From Allorhizobium ampelinum S4 (GTDB lineage: Bacteria; Pseudomonadota; Alphaproteobacteria; Rhizobiales; Rhizobiaceae), in assembly GCF_000016285.1 (NCBI RefSeq), contig NC_011989.1:1181001-1245000 (forward strand): a stretch of DNA of 64,000 nucleotides. The letters are read 5' to 3'. A program made the position numbers and the translations under genes. Shown one piece after another: positions 9,444-18,277 of the stretch (position 1 is its first letter; each line of letters opens with the position of its first letter). Below the pieces are notes generated by a model. That model did not search any database. It was given only the letters and a program-made list of their open reading frames with translations, and had not been told where the DNA came from.

Positions 9444-10970
9444 TCAGGGTGTGGTGGAATAATAGAGGGCGTAGCCGAAGGAATAGAGCGAATGCGGCCG
9501 TCCATGCAGGAAGGGCAGGGCGATTTCGCCGACCGATTGCGCCTGAAGGCCGGGATAGGTGGCGATCCAGTCCTTCATTGCCTTCGGCATTTCCGGATTG
9601 GGCCTGCCGAAATTGCGCCAAATCACCAGCAGCGGATGCTGCGCATCGAAACGTGCTGGTACAGGTACGCCGCTGGTCGGGGGAACGGTGACAGCAATAT
9701 CGGGTGCATGCAGGCGAATGTTGCCAGCCATCTGCTGATCGCTGGTCAGCACCAGAACCGGGCGGCTTGGCGCAGAGGCCAGCGCCGTGGCAACGGCCTG
9801 GCCATAGGGTACATTCTGCTTCTGATAATGGCCGATAATGCCGGCACCAACCACGCGGCCATAGAGGATGACAGGCACCAGCACCATGATGGTCAGCGCT
9901 ACCACCAGAAAGCGGCGCAACTGGCCATCTTCGCCCAGGCCAGCCGCTTCGACTTTCAGGCAGAGATAGAGCGGCAGCATCAGAAAACAGGGCGCAAGCC
10001 AGCGGTCTTTGATGGCGCTGACCCCGCCGAAGATCACCATCAACGCCAGAACCGTGACCACCAGCAGCATCATCCGACCCAGCAACCGGGTCCATTCATT
10101 GCTGGCGGACAAAACGGAAGCGGCTGGACGCGGCAGATGCGGGAAGGGCAAGGTCCGAGCGAAGGGTATCAATAGCAGCGCCATGGTGGGCGCGGCACTG
10201 GCCAGAACGGCGGTGCTGAGCGATGTCAGACCCTTGAAGATCTGCTGTGGCAGGCTGGTAATATTGTCATCGGTCATTTTACCCAGCGTATTGCGCGTCG
10301 CTTCCTGCATATGCTGGAAAAACCACAGGGCATGCGGTAGCACGATGGCCAGCGCCACGGCAGCCGTCAGCAGGATGCGCCAATCCAGCACACGCCGGCG
10401 AAACTTCGGCTCCGCCAGGATGGCGAGGAAGGCGGCGCTGACCAGTAGGACGAAGTTGTATTTGGAAATAAACCCGCAGCCGATGGCAGCCCCGGTCAGG
10501 GCATAGCTCCAGAGACTGGGAGATTTCAGGGTCCGCAAAATCCCGAACAGCAGCAGCGCGGTACAGAAAATCAGCGCGACGGTATGGGTCAGGTCTCGCT
10601 GTGCCTCAAAGCTGATCTGCGGCATGGTCAACAGGCTAAGGCAGGCGATGATGACGAGATCCCGGCTTTTCAGCACCTGCGCTGCGGCCAGCGCAATCAG
10701 TGCGTAGCTGGCAAACAGTATCAGGTTTTTCAATAGCGCCAGCGCCAACCGGTTGGGGCCGAGTAGCTCCACCACGCCATACTGGATCCAGTTGTAGAAC
10801 GGCGGCTGGCTGTCGTAGCCGATTGACAGCCATTGCGCATAATAGAGCTGCTGGCCTTCGTCCAGTTCCAGCGACGCGGGTAAGGCCAGACGCACCAGCA
10901 CCTGAACGATGAAATAAACGCCCAGGAGAAGGAAGAGCGAAGCGGGCTTCTGCCGGAGCGTCGAAATCAT
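9444..10970 (-). CDS. Glycosyltransferase family 39 membrane protein (ArnT/PMT-like)
   Basis: Polytopic inner-membrane glycosyltransferase of 508 aa that would transfer a sugar from a polyprenyl-phosphate carrier to an envelope acceptor on the periplasmic side. It shows the PMT_2-type start: one helix (about 10-30), then the acidic pair in LELDEGQ (37-38) in the first periplasmic loop, then YDSQPPFYNWIQYG, followed by many hydrophobic helices to about 350 and a soluble C-terminal domain. It begins 1 nt after the stop of the GT2 gene, so the pair is coupled. In rhizobia such pairs (Rgt system) add galacturonic acid to lipid A or core; that assignment is only an analogy. Confidence 0.88.
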   Translation of the reverse strand: MISTLRQKPASLFLLLGVYFIVQVLVRLALPASLELDEGQQLYYAQWLSIGYDSQPPFYNWIQYGVVELLGPNRLALALLKNLILFASYALIALAAAQVLKSRDLVIIACLSLLTMPQISFEAQRDLTHTVALIFCTALLLFGILRTLKSPSLWSYALTGAAIGCGFISKYNFVLLVSAAFLAILAEPKFRRRVLDWRILLTAAVALAIVLPHALWFFQHMQEATRNTLGKMTDDNITSLPQQIFKGLTSLSTAVLASAAPTMALLLIPFARTLPFPHLPRPAASVLSASNEWTRLLGRMMLLVVTVLALMVIFGGVSAIKDRWLAPCFLMLPLYLCLKVEAAGLGEDGQLRRFLVVALTIMVLVPVILYGRVVGAGIIGHYQKQNVPYGQAVATALASAPSRPVLVLTSDQQMAGNIRLHAPDIAVTVPPTSGVPVPARFDAQHPLLVIWRNFGRPNPEMPKAMKDWIATYPGLQAQSVGEIALPFLHGRPHSLYSFGYALYYSTTP

Positions 10971-10971
10971 C

Positions 10972-11997
10972 TCAGATATCCTTGGTATCCGGTGCCTGGT
11001 CGTAGGTTTTGCGGATCACATAGGCACGCGGTGTATCGTAGGAACGGGTCAGCATTTCCGCGACAATACCAGTGGTGATCATCTGGATCGATGCCAGGAA
11101 CAGCATGACGCCAACCAGCAGCAGCGGCCGCGTGCCGATATCCTCGCCCATCAGCTTGATGACGAACAGATAGAACAGGATCAGCGCGCTGATCGTGCCG
11201 ATGAAAAATCCGATCATCCCGAAGAAATGGCCGGGCCTCTGCCGAAACCGCATGAAGAACAGCACGGCCAGCAGATCGAGCACGACGCGGGCGGTGCGGG
11301 AAATACCGTATTTCGAGGTGCCGAACTGGCGGGCATGGTGATTGACCACAGTTTCGCCGATCCGCGACGATGGAATGACGCTGGCGACCCAGGCCGGGAT
11401 GAAGCGGTGCATGCCGCCCATGATGCTGATCTGTTTGATGATATGGGCGCGGTACAGCTTCAGCCCGCAGCCATAATCATGGATGCGCACGCCGGTGACC
11501 TTGCCGATCAGCCGGTTGGCGCACCAGGAGGGGATCTTGCGCAGCACAAGCGCATCCTGCCTGGCCTTGCGCCAGCCGCAGAGCAGGTCCAGATCGCGGC
11601 TTTCCAACTCTACGATCATGCCGGGGATATCGTGCGGGTCGTTTTGCAGGTCGCCGTCCAGCGACGCGATCAGCCGTCCGCGTGCGGCGTCGAAACCGGC
11701 CTGAAGGCCCGCTGCCTGGCCGAAATTGCGCTGAAATTCGATGATTTTCAGGTCCAGGCCCTCCCGACCGATATAGGCCTGCGCCCGGCTCAATGTCCGG
11801 TCGGTGGAGCCGTCATCGATGACGATCAGTTCCCAGGGCTTGCCGAAATCCTTCAGCGCTTCCATCACCCGCTCGATCATGCGACCAATATTGTCTTCTT
11901 CGTTCATGAATGGCACGACGACCGACAGTTCAATCGCGGATGCGGCATTATCAGAGGAAGCAGGGCCGGTCACGGCGGCGAAACGGTCTGTCGGCAA
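10972..11997 (-). CDS. Glycosyltransferase family 2, polyprenyl-phosphate sugar synthase type (DPM1/ArnC-like)
   Basis: 341-aa enzyme that would load a nucleotide-activated sugar onto polyprenyl phosphate. The GT-A fold runs from about 22 to 240 with SVVVPFMNEEDNI, VIDDGSTD and the metal-binding DGD in ASLDGDLQNDP; two C-terminal membrane helices (about 253-310) are typical of ArnC/DPM1 relatives. The start is a TTG at 11997 with GGAG 8 nt upstream; no ATG exists before the conserved fold. It supplies the donor for the GT39 protein encoded 1 nt downstream. The sugar is unknown; galacturonate, as made by rhizobial RgtE, is one possibility. Confidence 0.88.
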   Translation of the reverse strand: MPTDRFAAVTGPASSDNAASAIELSVVVPFMNEEDNIGRMIERVMEALKDFGKPWELIVIDDGSTDRTLSRAQAYIGREGLDLKIIEFQRNFGQAAGLQAGFDAARGRLIASLDGDLQNDPHDIPGMIVELESRDLDLLCGWRKARQDALVLRKIPSWCANRLIGKVTGVRIHDYGCGLKLYRAHIIKQISIMGGMHRFIPAWVASVIPSSRIGETVVNHHARQFGTSKYGISRTARVVLDLLAVLFFMRFRQRPGHFFGMIGFFIGTISALILFYLFVIKLMGEDIGTRPLLLVGVMLFLASIQMITTGIVAEMLTRSYDTPRAYVIRKTYDQAPDTKDI

Positions 11998-12083
11998 GGG
12001 AGGAACTCCGAAAATTGCTGGCCTTTATAAGTCCGGGTGTTATAGGAACCGGCGCGGCCACGCAATTCGGAACTGTCAGGGCA

Positions 12084-13055
12084 ATGACCTCAATCGATCA
12101 AAGTCACCGCAAATCGTGGATAAAGCGCCATGGTGTTTCACTCATCGCCTTTATCGCCATTGCCGCTTATGTGGTTTTTGTCGAAGCCGTCTGGGGCTGG
12201 TCCATGGTGCTGCAAGAGTGGCAGGCACTGGGCCTTTCAACAGTGCTACTGGCGCTGGGCCTGTTGGTGTCCACCTCTCTGGTGCGGGCATGGCGGATCT
12301 ACGATTATTTCCCACGCCAAACCTCGGGCCGATTCACCGCGCTGTTTCATCTGGCACAGGTCCATAATCTCCTCAATATTCTTTTGCCGTTTCGAAGTGG
12401 TGAGACCAGCTTTCCGCTGCTGATGCGCTCGGAGTTTTCCGTGCCGCTATTGTCAGGCACTTCGGCGCTGCTGGTCATGCGGCTCTTGGATCTGCATGCG
12501 CTTCTGGCTGCCGCCGGTCTCGGACTGGTGCTGGGAAGGCCGCAGCCGCAAGTGTGGGGAATGGCTTGGCTGCTGTTTCTGGTCCTGCCGCTGATCGGTT
12601 TTGCCTTGAAACGCCCGGCAATCCTGTTTGCCAAGACGCGATTTTCCGGCAGGTTGCTGAAGATGGTCGAAGGCGTGGAGGCAGGACTGCCTGCGCATAA
12701 AGGGGCGTTTTTCCGGGCCTGGGCCATGACCATCGTCACTTGGGGGACCAAGGTTCTGGTGTTTGCCTGGGTGTTGAGCCTGATGCAGGTAACGCCGCTA
12801 TCGGCGGCTTTTGGCGGAGCACTGGGCGGAGAGCTTTCCTCCGTCCTGCCCTTTCATGCGCCCGCTGGTGTCGGTACCTACCCGGCTGGCATCGTCGCCG
12901 GTGCAGCCGCTCTGGGAGCGGCTGTGCAGGACATGGACGGATTGGCCAAGTCCGCCGTCAATCTACATCTGATCGTCATTGTCTCGGCTTTGCTCAGTGC
13001 AGCGCTCTCGCTGGCGCTGCACGCGGTTTTCCCGTCGCCTGTGCGAAAGCCCTGA
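12084..13055 (+). CDS. Flippase-like / lysylphosphatidylglycerol synthase TM-region family protein (UPF0104)
   Basis: Integral membrane protein of 323 aa with about seven to eight hydrophobic segments and the signature of the MprF/AglD transmembrane family: LLPFRSGETSFPLLMR near residue 100, and the paired GGELSSVLPFHAPAGVGTYP near 255. The ATG at 12084 follows an AGGG; upstream in-frame codons overlap the divergent GT2 gene and are not credible. Family members move or assist movement of lipid-linked molecules across the membrane. Lying head-to-head with the GT2-GT39 pair (86 nt apart), it is a candidate flippase for that lipid-linked sugar; this is inference from position. Confidence 0.82.
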   Translation: MTSIDQSHRKSWIKRHGVSLIAFIAIAAYVVFVEAVWGWSMVLQEWQALGLSTVLLALGLLVSTSLVRAWRIYDYFPRQTSGRFTALFHLAQVHNLLNILLPFRSGETSFPLLMRSEFSVPLLSGTSALLVMRLLDLHALLAAAGLGLVLGRPQPQVWGMAWLLFLVLPLIGFALKRPAILFAKTRFSGRLLKMVEGVEAGLPAHKGAFFRAWAMTIVTWGTKVLVFAWVLSLMQVTPLSAAFGGALGGELSSVLPFHAPAGVGTYPAGIVAGAAALGAAVQDMDGLAKSAVNLHLIVIVSALLSAALSLALHAVFPSPVRKP

Positions 13056-13078
13056 AACGACAAGGCATCAAAGATGCC

Positions 13079-14593
13079 TTACTGGAAGGCCGTCTCGAAA
13101 AAGCTTCTCAGCTTGCGTGAATGCAGCTTTTCTGTCGGCATCGCACCGAGCTTCTGCAATGCACGGATGCCGATCTGCAAATGCTGGCTGACCTGGGTCT
13201 TGTAGAAAGCCGTCGCCATGCCCGGCAGTTTCAATTCGCCATGCAGCGGCTTGTCGGACACGCAGAGCAAAGTGCCATAGGGAACGCGGAAGCGGAAGCC
13301 ATTGGCGGCAATCGTTGCCGATTCCATGTCGAGCGCAATGGCGCGCGATTGTGACAGGCGCTTCACCGGGCCGCGCTGGTCGCGCAGTTCCCAATTGCGA
13401 TTATCAATGGTGGCTACCGTGCCAGTGCGCATAATCCGCTTCAGCTCGAAGCCCTCATAACCGGTGATTTCCTCTACCGCATCTTCCAGTGCCAGCTGCA
13501 CTTCGGCCAGCGCCGGGATCGGTACCCAGACCGGAAGGTCGTCGTCCAGCACGTGGTCTTCGCGCATATAGGCATGGGCCAACACATAATCACCCAGCCG
13601 CTGGCTGTTGCGCAGACCGGCGCAGTGGCCAAGCATCAGCCAGGCATGTGGGCGCAGCACGGCCACGTGGTCGGTGATTGTCTTGGCGTTGGACGGGCCA
13701 ACGCCGATATTGACCATGGTAATGCCAGCATGACCCTTCATTTTCAGGTGATAGGCTGGCATTTGTGGCAGGCGGCCAAGCGGCGCGCCGGAGGAGGGCG
13801 CATTTTCACCGGCCAGAGTAGTGATATTGCCCGGCTCGACAAAGGCCGTATAGCCTTCGCCGCCATTGGCCATCAGGGTGCGGGCATAGGCGCAGAATTC
13901 ATCGACGTAAAACTGGTAGTTGGTGAACAGCACGAAGTTCTGAAAATGCTTGGCGCTGGTCGCGGTATAATGCGACAGCCGCGCCAGCGAATAATCGATC
14001 CGCTGCGCCGTGAAAGGCGCCAGTGGAAACGGTTCACCGGCTGGCGGCTCATATTCGCCATTGGCGATTTCATCGTCTGTGGTCGACAGATCAGGCGTGT
14101 CGAAAATATCGCGCAACTGGATATCGGAAAAGCCGGTAGCCGAGGCCTCGACATGGGCGCCTTCGCCGAAGGCAAAATGCAACGGGATCGGCGTTGTCGA
14201 TTCACTGACCTTGACCGGAACCTGATGATTGCGCATCAGCAGGGACAGCTGTTCCTTCAGGTAATGGCGAAACAATTTCGGATTGGTCAGCGTCGTCGTA
14301 TAGATGCCCGGCGAGGTGACATGGCCATAGGAAAGTCGGGTATCCAGATGGCCGAAACTATTGGTCTCGATACTGACCTGCGGATAGAAGGCCCGATAAC
14401 GGCCCTCTATCGGTGCGCCATTGGCAAGGGCTGTAAACGCATCGATGAGAAACGCCGTATTGCGCTCATAAATCTCTGTAATCGCATCAACGGCCTCGCG
14501 GGCGTCGGCAAACAGCCTTGCCTCGTAAGCGGGTGGGCTGATGATGGTGACAGGGATAGGCCCAGGGATGGAATTGACGATTCTATTGCTCAT
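13079..14593 (-). CDS. amn: AMP nucleosidase
   Basis: Cytoplasmic enzyme of 504 aa that cleaves AMP to adenine and ribose 5-phosphate, a route for purine balance. The N-terminal AMP nucleosidase domain (to about residue 180, with FYPQVSIETNSFGHLDTRLSYG) is followed by a nucleoside phosphorylase-like catalytic domain containing GVGPSNAKTITDHVAVLRPHAW, GHCAGLRNSQRLGDYV and the MESATIAANGFRFRVPYG substrate loop. Length agrees with the E. coli enzyme (484 aa). The ATG at 14593 has no strong ribosome site. It converges on the flippase-like gene with a 23-nt gap. Confidence 0.95.
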   Translation of the reverse strand: MSNRIVNSIPGPIPVTIISPPAYEARLFADAREAVDAITEIYERNTAFLIDAFTALANGAPIEGRYRAFYPQVSIETNSFGHLDTRLSYGHVTSPGIYTTTLTNPKLFRHYLKEQLSLLMRNHQVPVKVSESTTPIPLHFAFGEGAHVEASATGFSDIQLRDIFDTPDLSTTDDEIANGEYEPPAGEPFPLAPFTAQRIDYSLARLSHYTATSAKHFQNFVLFTNYQFYVDEFCAYARTLMANGGEGYTAFVEPGNITTLAGENAPSSGAPLGRLPQMPAYHLKMKGHAGITMVNIGVGPSNAKTITDHVAVLRPHAWLMLGHCAGLRNSQRLGDYVLAHAYMREDHVLDDDLPVWVPIPALAEVQLALEDAVEEITGYEGFELKRIMRTGTVATIDNRNWELRDQRGPVKRLSQSRAIALDMESATIAANGFRFRVPYGTLLCVSDKPLHGELKLPGMATAFYKTQVSQHLQIGIRALQKLGAMPTEKLHSRKLRSFFETAFQ

Positions 14594-14652
14594 GAGACGT
14601 TATATATCGGTCTGAATAACAAGCAAACGACAGCCATGCATTTCCGCTGAAT

Positions 14653-14847
14653 TTATCCCCTGCGCGCCGCGATGCTTTGGATGGTCGGCGCCGACCCGTT
14701 TTGCAGCGAATAGAGCCGCTCTCCCGTCAGGCCCGTGCGCAGGTTTTGCGGTATCCGGGTAGAATTGATGACCAGTATGGAAAACAGTGCCGCGAACACC
14801 GCCATGATAACCGTCACTGCCGTCAGCCGTAGTGTAATGTCTCTCAT
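14653..14847 (-). CDS. Small single-pass membrane protein, function unknown
   Basis: 64-aa protein with one N-terminal membrane helix (about residues 7-27, rich in Ala, Val, Ile) and a short polar tail with LTGERLYSLQNGSAPTIQSI. The ATG at 14847 is preceded by GGGGGA at about 4 nt. It lies between amn (same strand, 59 nt downstream) and a divergent glutathione transferase. A 12-bp inverted repeat sits directly above the ribosome site. No family recognised; the good ribosome site and membrane helix argue that it is real. Confidence 0.6.
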   Translation of the reverse strand: MRDITLRLTAVTVIMAVFAALFSILVINSTRIPQNLRTGLTGERLYSLQNGSAPTIQSIAARRG

Positions 14848-14856
14848 GATATCCCC

Positions 14857-14897
14857 CGATAGCTTGATGGTTTTGATATGAAACGATCAAGCTATCG
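14857..14897. repeat. 12-bp inverted repeat between divergent small membrane protein and GST genes
   Basis: CGATAGCTTGAT (14857-14868) and its exact complement ATCAAGCTATCG (14886-14897) are separated by 17 nt. The left arm abuts the ribosome site of the 64-aa membrane protein on the minus strand. It could be an operator for a dimeric regulator or an mRNA leader hairpin; no run of T follows on either strand, so a terminator is unlikely. Confidence 0.55.
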
Positions 14898-15007
14898 CGA
14901 GGCTGGAATTCTGGCTGACGCTTTTGCGTTTGTCCCTTGAACTTGGCGCCATGATCTTTACCTCAGGGGCAGGCAGACATTGCGTGATGCTTCAAAGGAG
15001 AGAGCCC

Positions 15008-15700
15008 ATGACAGCGCCTATCGAGCTTTATTACTGGCCCACGCCGAACGGCTGGAAGATTTCCATTCTCTTGGAAGAACTCGGCCTGCCCTATGAGGTG
15101 ACCTACATCAATATCGGCAAGGGCGAGCAATTCGCGCCGGATTTCCTGAAAATTTCCCCCAATAACCGTATGCCAGCGATCATCGATCCGGACGGTCCGG
15201 GCGGAGCGCCGATATCCGTGTTCGAATCTGGCGCCATTCTGCAATATCTCGGGCGCAAGACCGGCAAATTTTACCCGATGGACGAGCGCGCCCGAGTCGA
15301 GGTGGATCAGTGGCTGTTCTGGCAGATGGGCGGCCTTGGCCCGATGGCCGGACAAGCGCATCATTTCCGCCAATATGCGCCGGAAAAGATCGAATACGGC
15401 ATCAACCGCTATACCAATGAAGTCAATCGGCTCTATGGCGTGATGAACAAGCGGCTGGCGGATCGGGAATTTCTGGCGGGCGATTATTCCATTGCCGACA
15501 TGGCCTGCATCGGCTGGGTCGTACCCCATGCCAATCAGGGACAGGACCTCAACGATTTCCCTCATCTGAAGCGCTGGTTTGAGGCGATGATGGAACGCCC
15601 GGCGGTCAAGGCCGGTATTGCTGTTGGCGCCGAGCGGCGCAGCAATGTCGCCACCGATGAGGAAGCCAAGAAAGTCCTGTTTGGCCAAAAGGCGCGATAA
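15008..15700 (+). CDS. Glutathione S-transferase family protein (YfcG-like, nu class)
   Basis: Cytosolic enzyme of 230 aa with an N-terminal thioredoxin-fold domain (residues 1-85: IELYYWPTPNGWKISILLEE, NNRMPAIID, FESGAILQYL) and a helical C-terminal domain (PMDERARVEVDQWLFWQMGGLGPMAGQ, then FLAGDYSIADM). The WPTPNGWK stretch and the MGGLGPMAGQ helix mark the YfcG/YghU group, which act as glutathione-dependent disulfide oxidoreductases rather than classic conjugating enzymes. The ATG at 15008 has AAAGGAG about 8 nt upstream. It is a single gene; the physiological substrate is unknown. Confidence 0.93.
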   Translation: MTAPIELYYWPTPNGWKISILLEELGLPYEVTYINIGKGEQFAPDFLKISPNNRMPAIIDPDGPGGAPISVFESGAILQYLGRKTGKFYPMDERARVEVDQWLFWQMGGLGPMAGQAHHFRQYAPEKIEYGINRYTNEVNRLYGVMNKRLADREFLAGDYSIADMACIGWVVPHANQGQDLNDFPHLKRWFEAMMERPAVKAGIAVGAERRSNVATDEEAKKVLFGQKAR

Positions 15701-15757
15701 GCGGGCGTCTTCAAAAATGGTCAATACCGCGCCGGTATGATCCGGCGCGGCGAAATA

Positions 15758-16096
15758 TTACAGTCTGGTCCAGGTCTGGCTCTTGCACAGTACGGCCAGC
15801 ACGCAGCCCTTCAAATTGAGGGATTTGCCCTGGACATTTGCCGAGCCGGAATAGGTCTTGTCATTATCCGGATCGGTGACTTCGCCGGTATAGCTGGCAC
15901 TTGCGCCACTCAGCTTGCCGATTTGCTTGCCTGCATGCTTGCCCGTCTTCAGGGTGATGCAAAAGGCTGTGCCACAGCTGGCGATCTCGGCAGTTTCACC
16001 GCTCGCCGTCTTCCATTTGCCTTCGATCGGCTCTGCCGCGCTGACGCTTGTCAGGCTCAAGGCCAGTAGTCCGGCTGCGAGTAGAATAGTTTTCAT
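15758..16096 (-). CDS. Secreted DUF2147 family protein
   Basis: 112-aa periplasmic protein with a clear signal peptide (MKTILLAAGLLALSLTSVSA, cleavage after SAA or SA) and a DUF2147 domain beginning EPIEGKWKTASGE. Two cysteines in SCGTAFC and two in GCVLAVLC could form disulfides. The ATG at 16096 is preceded by GGAGGAACGG, a strong ribosome site, so it is preferred to a GTG four codons earlier. DUF2147 proteins have no assigned biochemical role. It stands alone, converging on the GST gene. Confidence 0.85.
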   Translation of the reverse strand: MKTILLAAGLLALSLTSVSAAEPIEGKWKTASGETAEIASCGTAFCITLKTGKHAGKQIGKLSGASASYTGEVTDPDNDKTYSGSANVQGKSLNLKGCVLAVLCKSQTWTRL

Positions 16097-16625
16097 CCGT
16101 TCCTCCACGATCCTCCGCCCCCGATATGGTTTCGGGTAGCAAGACCATCAAATTAAATGACGCGCACGTAAACGTAAATAGGGCTCGGATGCGATGTGAA
16201 GGGCGCCATGACGAGGCTGACATTTCGAAACATTTCTGCGCCTCTCTTGATCATGGTGAACAAAGAGTAAAATCACAACTGTAAAAGATCGGTAAAATTA
16301 ACCTCTATTTGCCGGTAAACCAGCCCCTGTAATGCTTAACGGAAAGACAAGTTGACAAAGGGTTTCGAGCCCGTTTGCCACACGTTAAGCAAGCATTTTA
16401 AGCGCATTTTGAAACCCGTCCGACATAATGAACCCATCAAACGAGCAGGGAAAACCTGCCGCACCGCAAGCACCGAAAAGCGACGCAAGATCGCCAAGAT
16501 GTTGACGGTTCAGACATGAAAACAGGGACTTAGCCTGGTGGGGTATTCCGGCGCAATGATAAGCCGGAACCCGCCATGACACTGAAAAAAGACCAACCGA
16601 AGCCAAATTGGACAGGAACTAGACC
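16097..16625. other. Intergenic region, divergent promoters
   Basis: About 530 nt between the divergent DUF2147 and Sel1-like genes. Three GGTAAA-like hexamers occur between about 16277 and 16320, and a TTGACA at 16352-16357 could be a minus-35 element for the plus-strand gene, but no matching minus-10 at 17 nt is convincing. A short minus-strand open frame inside shows no recognisable product. Confidence 0.4.
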
Positions 16626-16892
16626 ATGGCACGTTTCGATATGCAGGCAGACGATATGGCCACGATTGGTGGTCAGCCACAGGCTGATATCTTTCGGATC
16701 ATGGGCCTGATGTATGCCACCGGTCGTGGCTGCGAGCAGGATCTGGTGTCTGCCCATAAATGGCTGAATATCGCCGCGATCAAAGGCTGTGACCGCTCCG
16801 TCGGCCTCCGCTCCGATCTGGCCTCGACCATGACCAAAAGCCAGCTGGCCGAAGCGTTGCGTGACGCCCGTGAATGGATGACCTCCCACTGA
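16626..16892 (+). CDS. Small Sel1-repeat-like protein
   Basis: 88-aa protein with one Sel1-like helical repeat: IFRIMGLMYATGRGCEQDLVSAHKWLNIAAIKG, where the G-xGxxxDxxxAxxWLxxAA spacing of Sel1/TPR-like repeats is clear. No signal peptide or membrane helix. The ATG at 16626 has AGGAA about 10 nt upstream. A factor-independent terminator follows at 16946. Proteins of this size are usually protein-binding adaptors; in rhizobia short single-repeat forms are common, but the role here is unknown. Confidence 0.8.
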   Translation: MARFDMQADDMATIGGQPQADIFRIMGLMYATGRGCEQDLVSAHKWLNIAAIKGCDRSVGLRSDLASTMTKSQLAEALRDAREWMTSH

Positions 16893-16945
16893 TCCACCGC
16901 CATCCAAACAGGGCATCAACGAAACAGGGTAATACCAAACTATTC

Positions 16946-16987
16946 AACCGCGACCAGCAGGAACAAGGCTGGCGCGGTTTTTGTTTT
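16946..16987 (+). terminator. Rho-independent terminator of the Sel1-like gene
   Basis: Arms 16946-16958 (AACCGCG-A-CCAGC) and 16968-16979 (GCTGG-CGCGGTT) pair with one bulged A and a 9-nt loop. The following TTTTTGTTTT on the plus strand completes a classic terminator, 54 nt after the Sel1-like stop. Confidence 0.8.
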
Positions 16988-17007
16988 CAAACGGTATTGT
17001 CGCCGTG

Positions 17008-18120
17008 TTAGCCGATATCGCGCAGCACGATTGGCAGCGCCTGTTCCAGCAAATCGAGATCCTCCGGCAAGCCAGCGCTGATGCGGATACAGCGATTGAG
17101 CGGCGCCACGCCCGGCATGCGGATAAACACGCCATGCTGCATCAATCCATCGACAATAGAGCGGGCATAAGCCGGGTCGCGGCCGCAATCCACCGCCACG
17201 AAATTGGTCGCTGAGGCCAATGGTTGCAGGCCATTCTGGCGGGCAATCGACGAAATTCTCTCCCGCGCCGCGATGATCCGCGCGACGGTTGCGGTCAGAT
17301 AATCCTGGTCGGCGAGGGCGGCCAGAGCTGCGGCGACGGATGTTCGCACCATGCCGAAATGATTGCGGATCTTGTCGAAGGCAGACACCGTTCCAGGCGT
17401 GCCGATCGCATAGCCGATCCGTGCCCCGGCCAGGCCGTAAGCCTTGGAAAATGTCCGCATCCGCAGCACATTCGGTAGATCGATCAGCGCATCGACAGCA
17501 GGGATGCTGCCTGCCGGGGCAGTTTCGCTGTAGGCTTCGTCCAAAATGAGCAGACATGTCTCCGGCAAGGCGCGGGCAAAGGCGACGACGTCGTGGCTTT
17601 CATGCCAGCTTCCCATCGGATTGTCGGGATTGGCGAGGTAGGCCAGCGGCGCATTTTCGCGGCGCACCGCCTCCAGCAAACCGTCGAGATCCTCGCGGTC
17701 CTGCCGATAGGGCACCGTCACCAGTTGCCCGCCAAAGCCATTGACGTGAAAATTGAAGGTCGGATAACCGCCAAGCGAAGTGACGACCGGCAAACCCTGT
17801 TCGATCACCAGCCGCACGGTCAGGCCTAGAAGATCATCGACGCCTTCGCCAACCGCAAAATTATCGGCGGCAAGGCCATAATGTGCGGCCAAGGCGGCCT
17901 TCAGATCGAAATTTTCAGGATCGGCATATTTCCAAATGTCGGATGAGGCAGCCTGCAACGCCAAGTGAACTTTGGGCGAGGGGCCGAAGCCGCTTTCATT
18001 GGCACCGATCCTGGCCTTGACCGGCAGATTACGCTGGCGCTCGATAGCCTCGGGGCCGACAAAGGGAACGGTCGCGGGCAGGCGGGAGATAAGCGGTGTA
18101 AACCGCGAAAAGGATGACAT
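17008..18120 (-). CDS. HisC-like pyridoxal-phosphate aminotransferase (histidinol-phosphate aminotransferase family)
   Basis: Class I/II aminotransferase of 370 aa. Visible motifs are ANESGFGPSPKV near the N-terminus, VGEGVDDLL, YLANPDNPMGS (cofactor-binding NPDNP), LILDEAYSE and the PLP lysine in RTFSKAYGLAGARIGY; the C-terminal ends IRISAGLPEDL. The ATG at 18120 has AGGA at 9 nt. These features fit HisC, which makes histidinol phosphate or, in related enzymes, transaminates phenylalanine or tyrosine. No other his gene is near, so it may be a second HisC-type paralogue with broad aromatic specificity; that part is inference. Confidence 0.87.
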   Translation of the reverse strand: MSSFSRFTPLISRLPATVPFVGPEAIERQRNLPVKARIGANESGFGPSPKVHLALQAASSDIWKYADPENFDLKAALAAHYGLAADNFAVGEGVDDLLGLTVRLVIEQGLPVVTSLGGYPTFNFHVNGFGGQLVTVPYRQDREDLDGLLEAVRRENAPLAYLANPDNPMGSWHESHDVVAFARALPETCLLILDEAYSETAPAGSIPAVDALIDLPNVLRMRTFSKAYGLAGARIGYAIGTPGTVSAFDKIRNHFGMVRTSVAAALAALADQDYLTATVARIIAARERISSIARQNGLQPLASATNFVAVDCGRDPAYARSIVDGLMQHGVFIRMPGVAPLNRCIRISAGLPEDLDLLEQALPIVLRDIG

Positions 18121-18277
18121 GAACGCTATTCCTGGCGAATCGGTGTCGCTCAGAATAGAAAGGCTGCAAGGAGCCGCCAAGGGGCATTAGATCAAACAAC
18201 AGCGGCTAGCCATCTTTATTGCAGCCGACGGCAGTTGATTGAAAATAAATGGTGCGCAACGAGGTTTGAGCACCTGC

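Noticed and set aside
16380..16420. TTAA-spaced motifs as a CtrA binding site
   Set aside because: The spacing between the TTAA halves is 9 nt rather than the 7 nt of the CtrA consensus.
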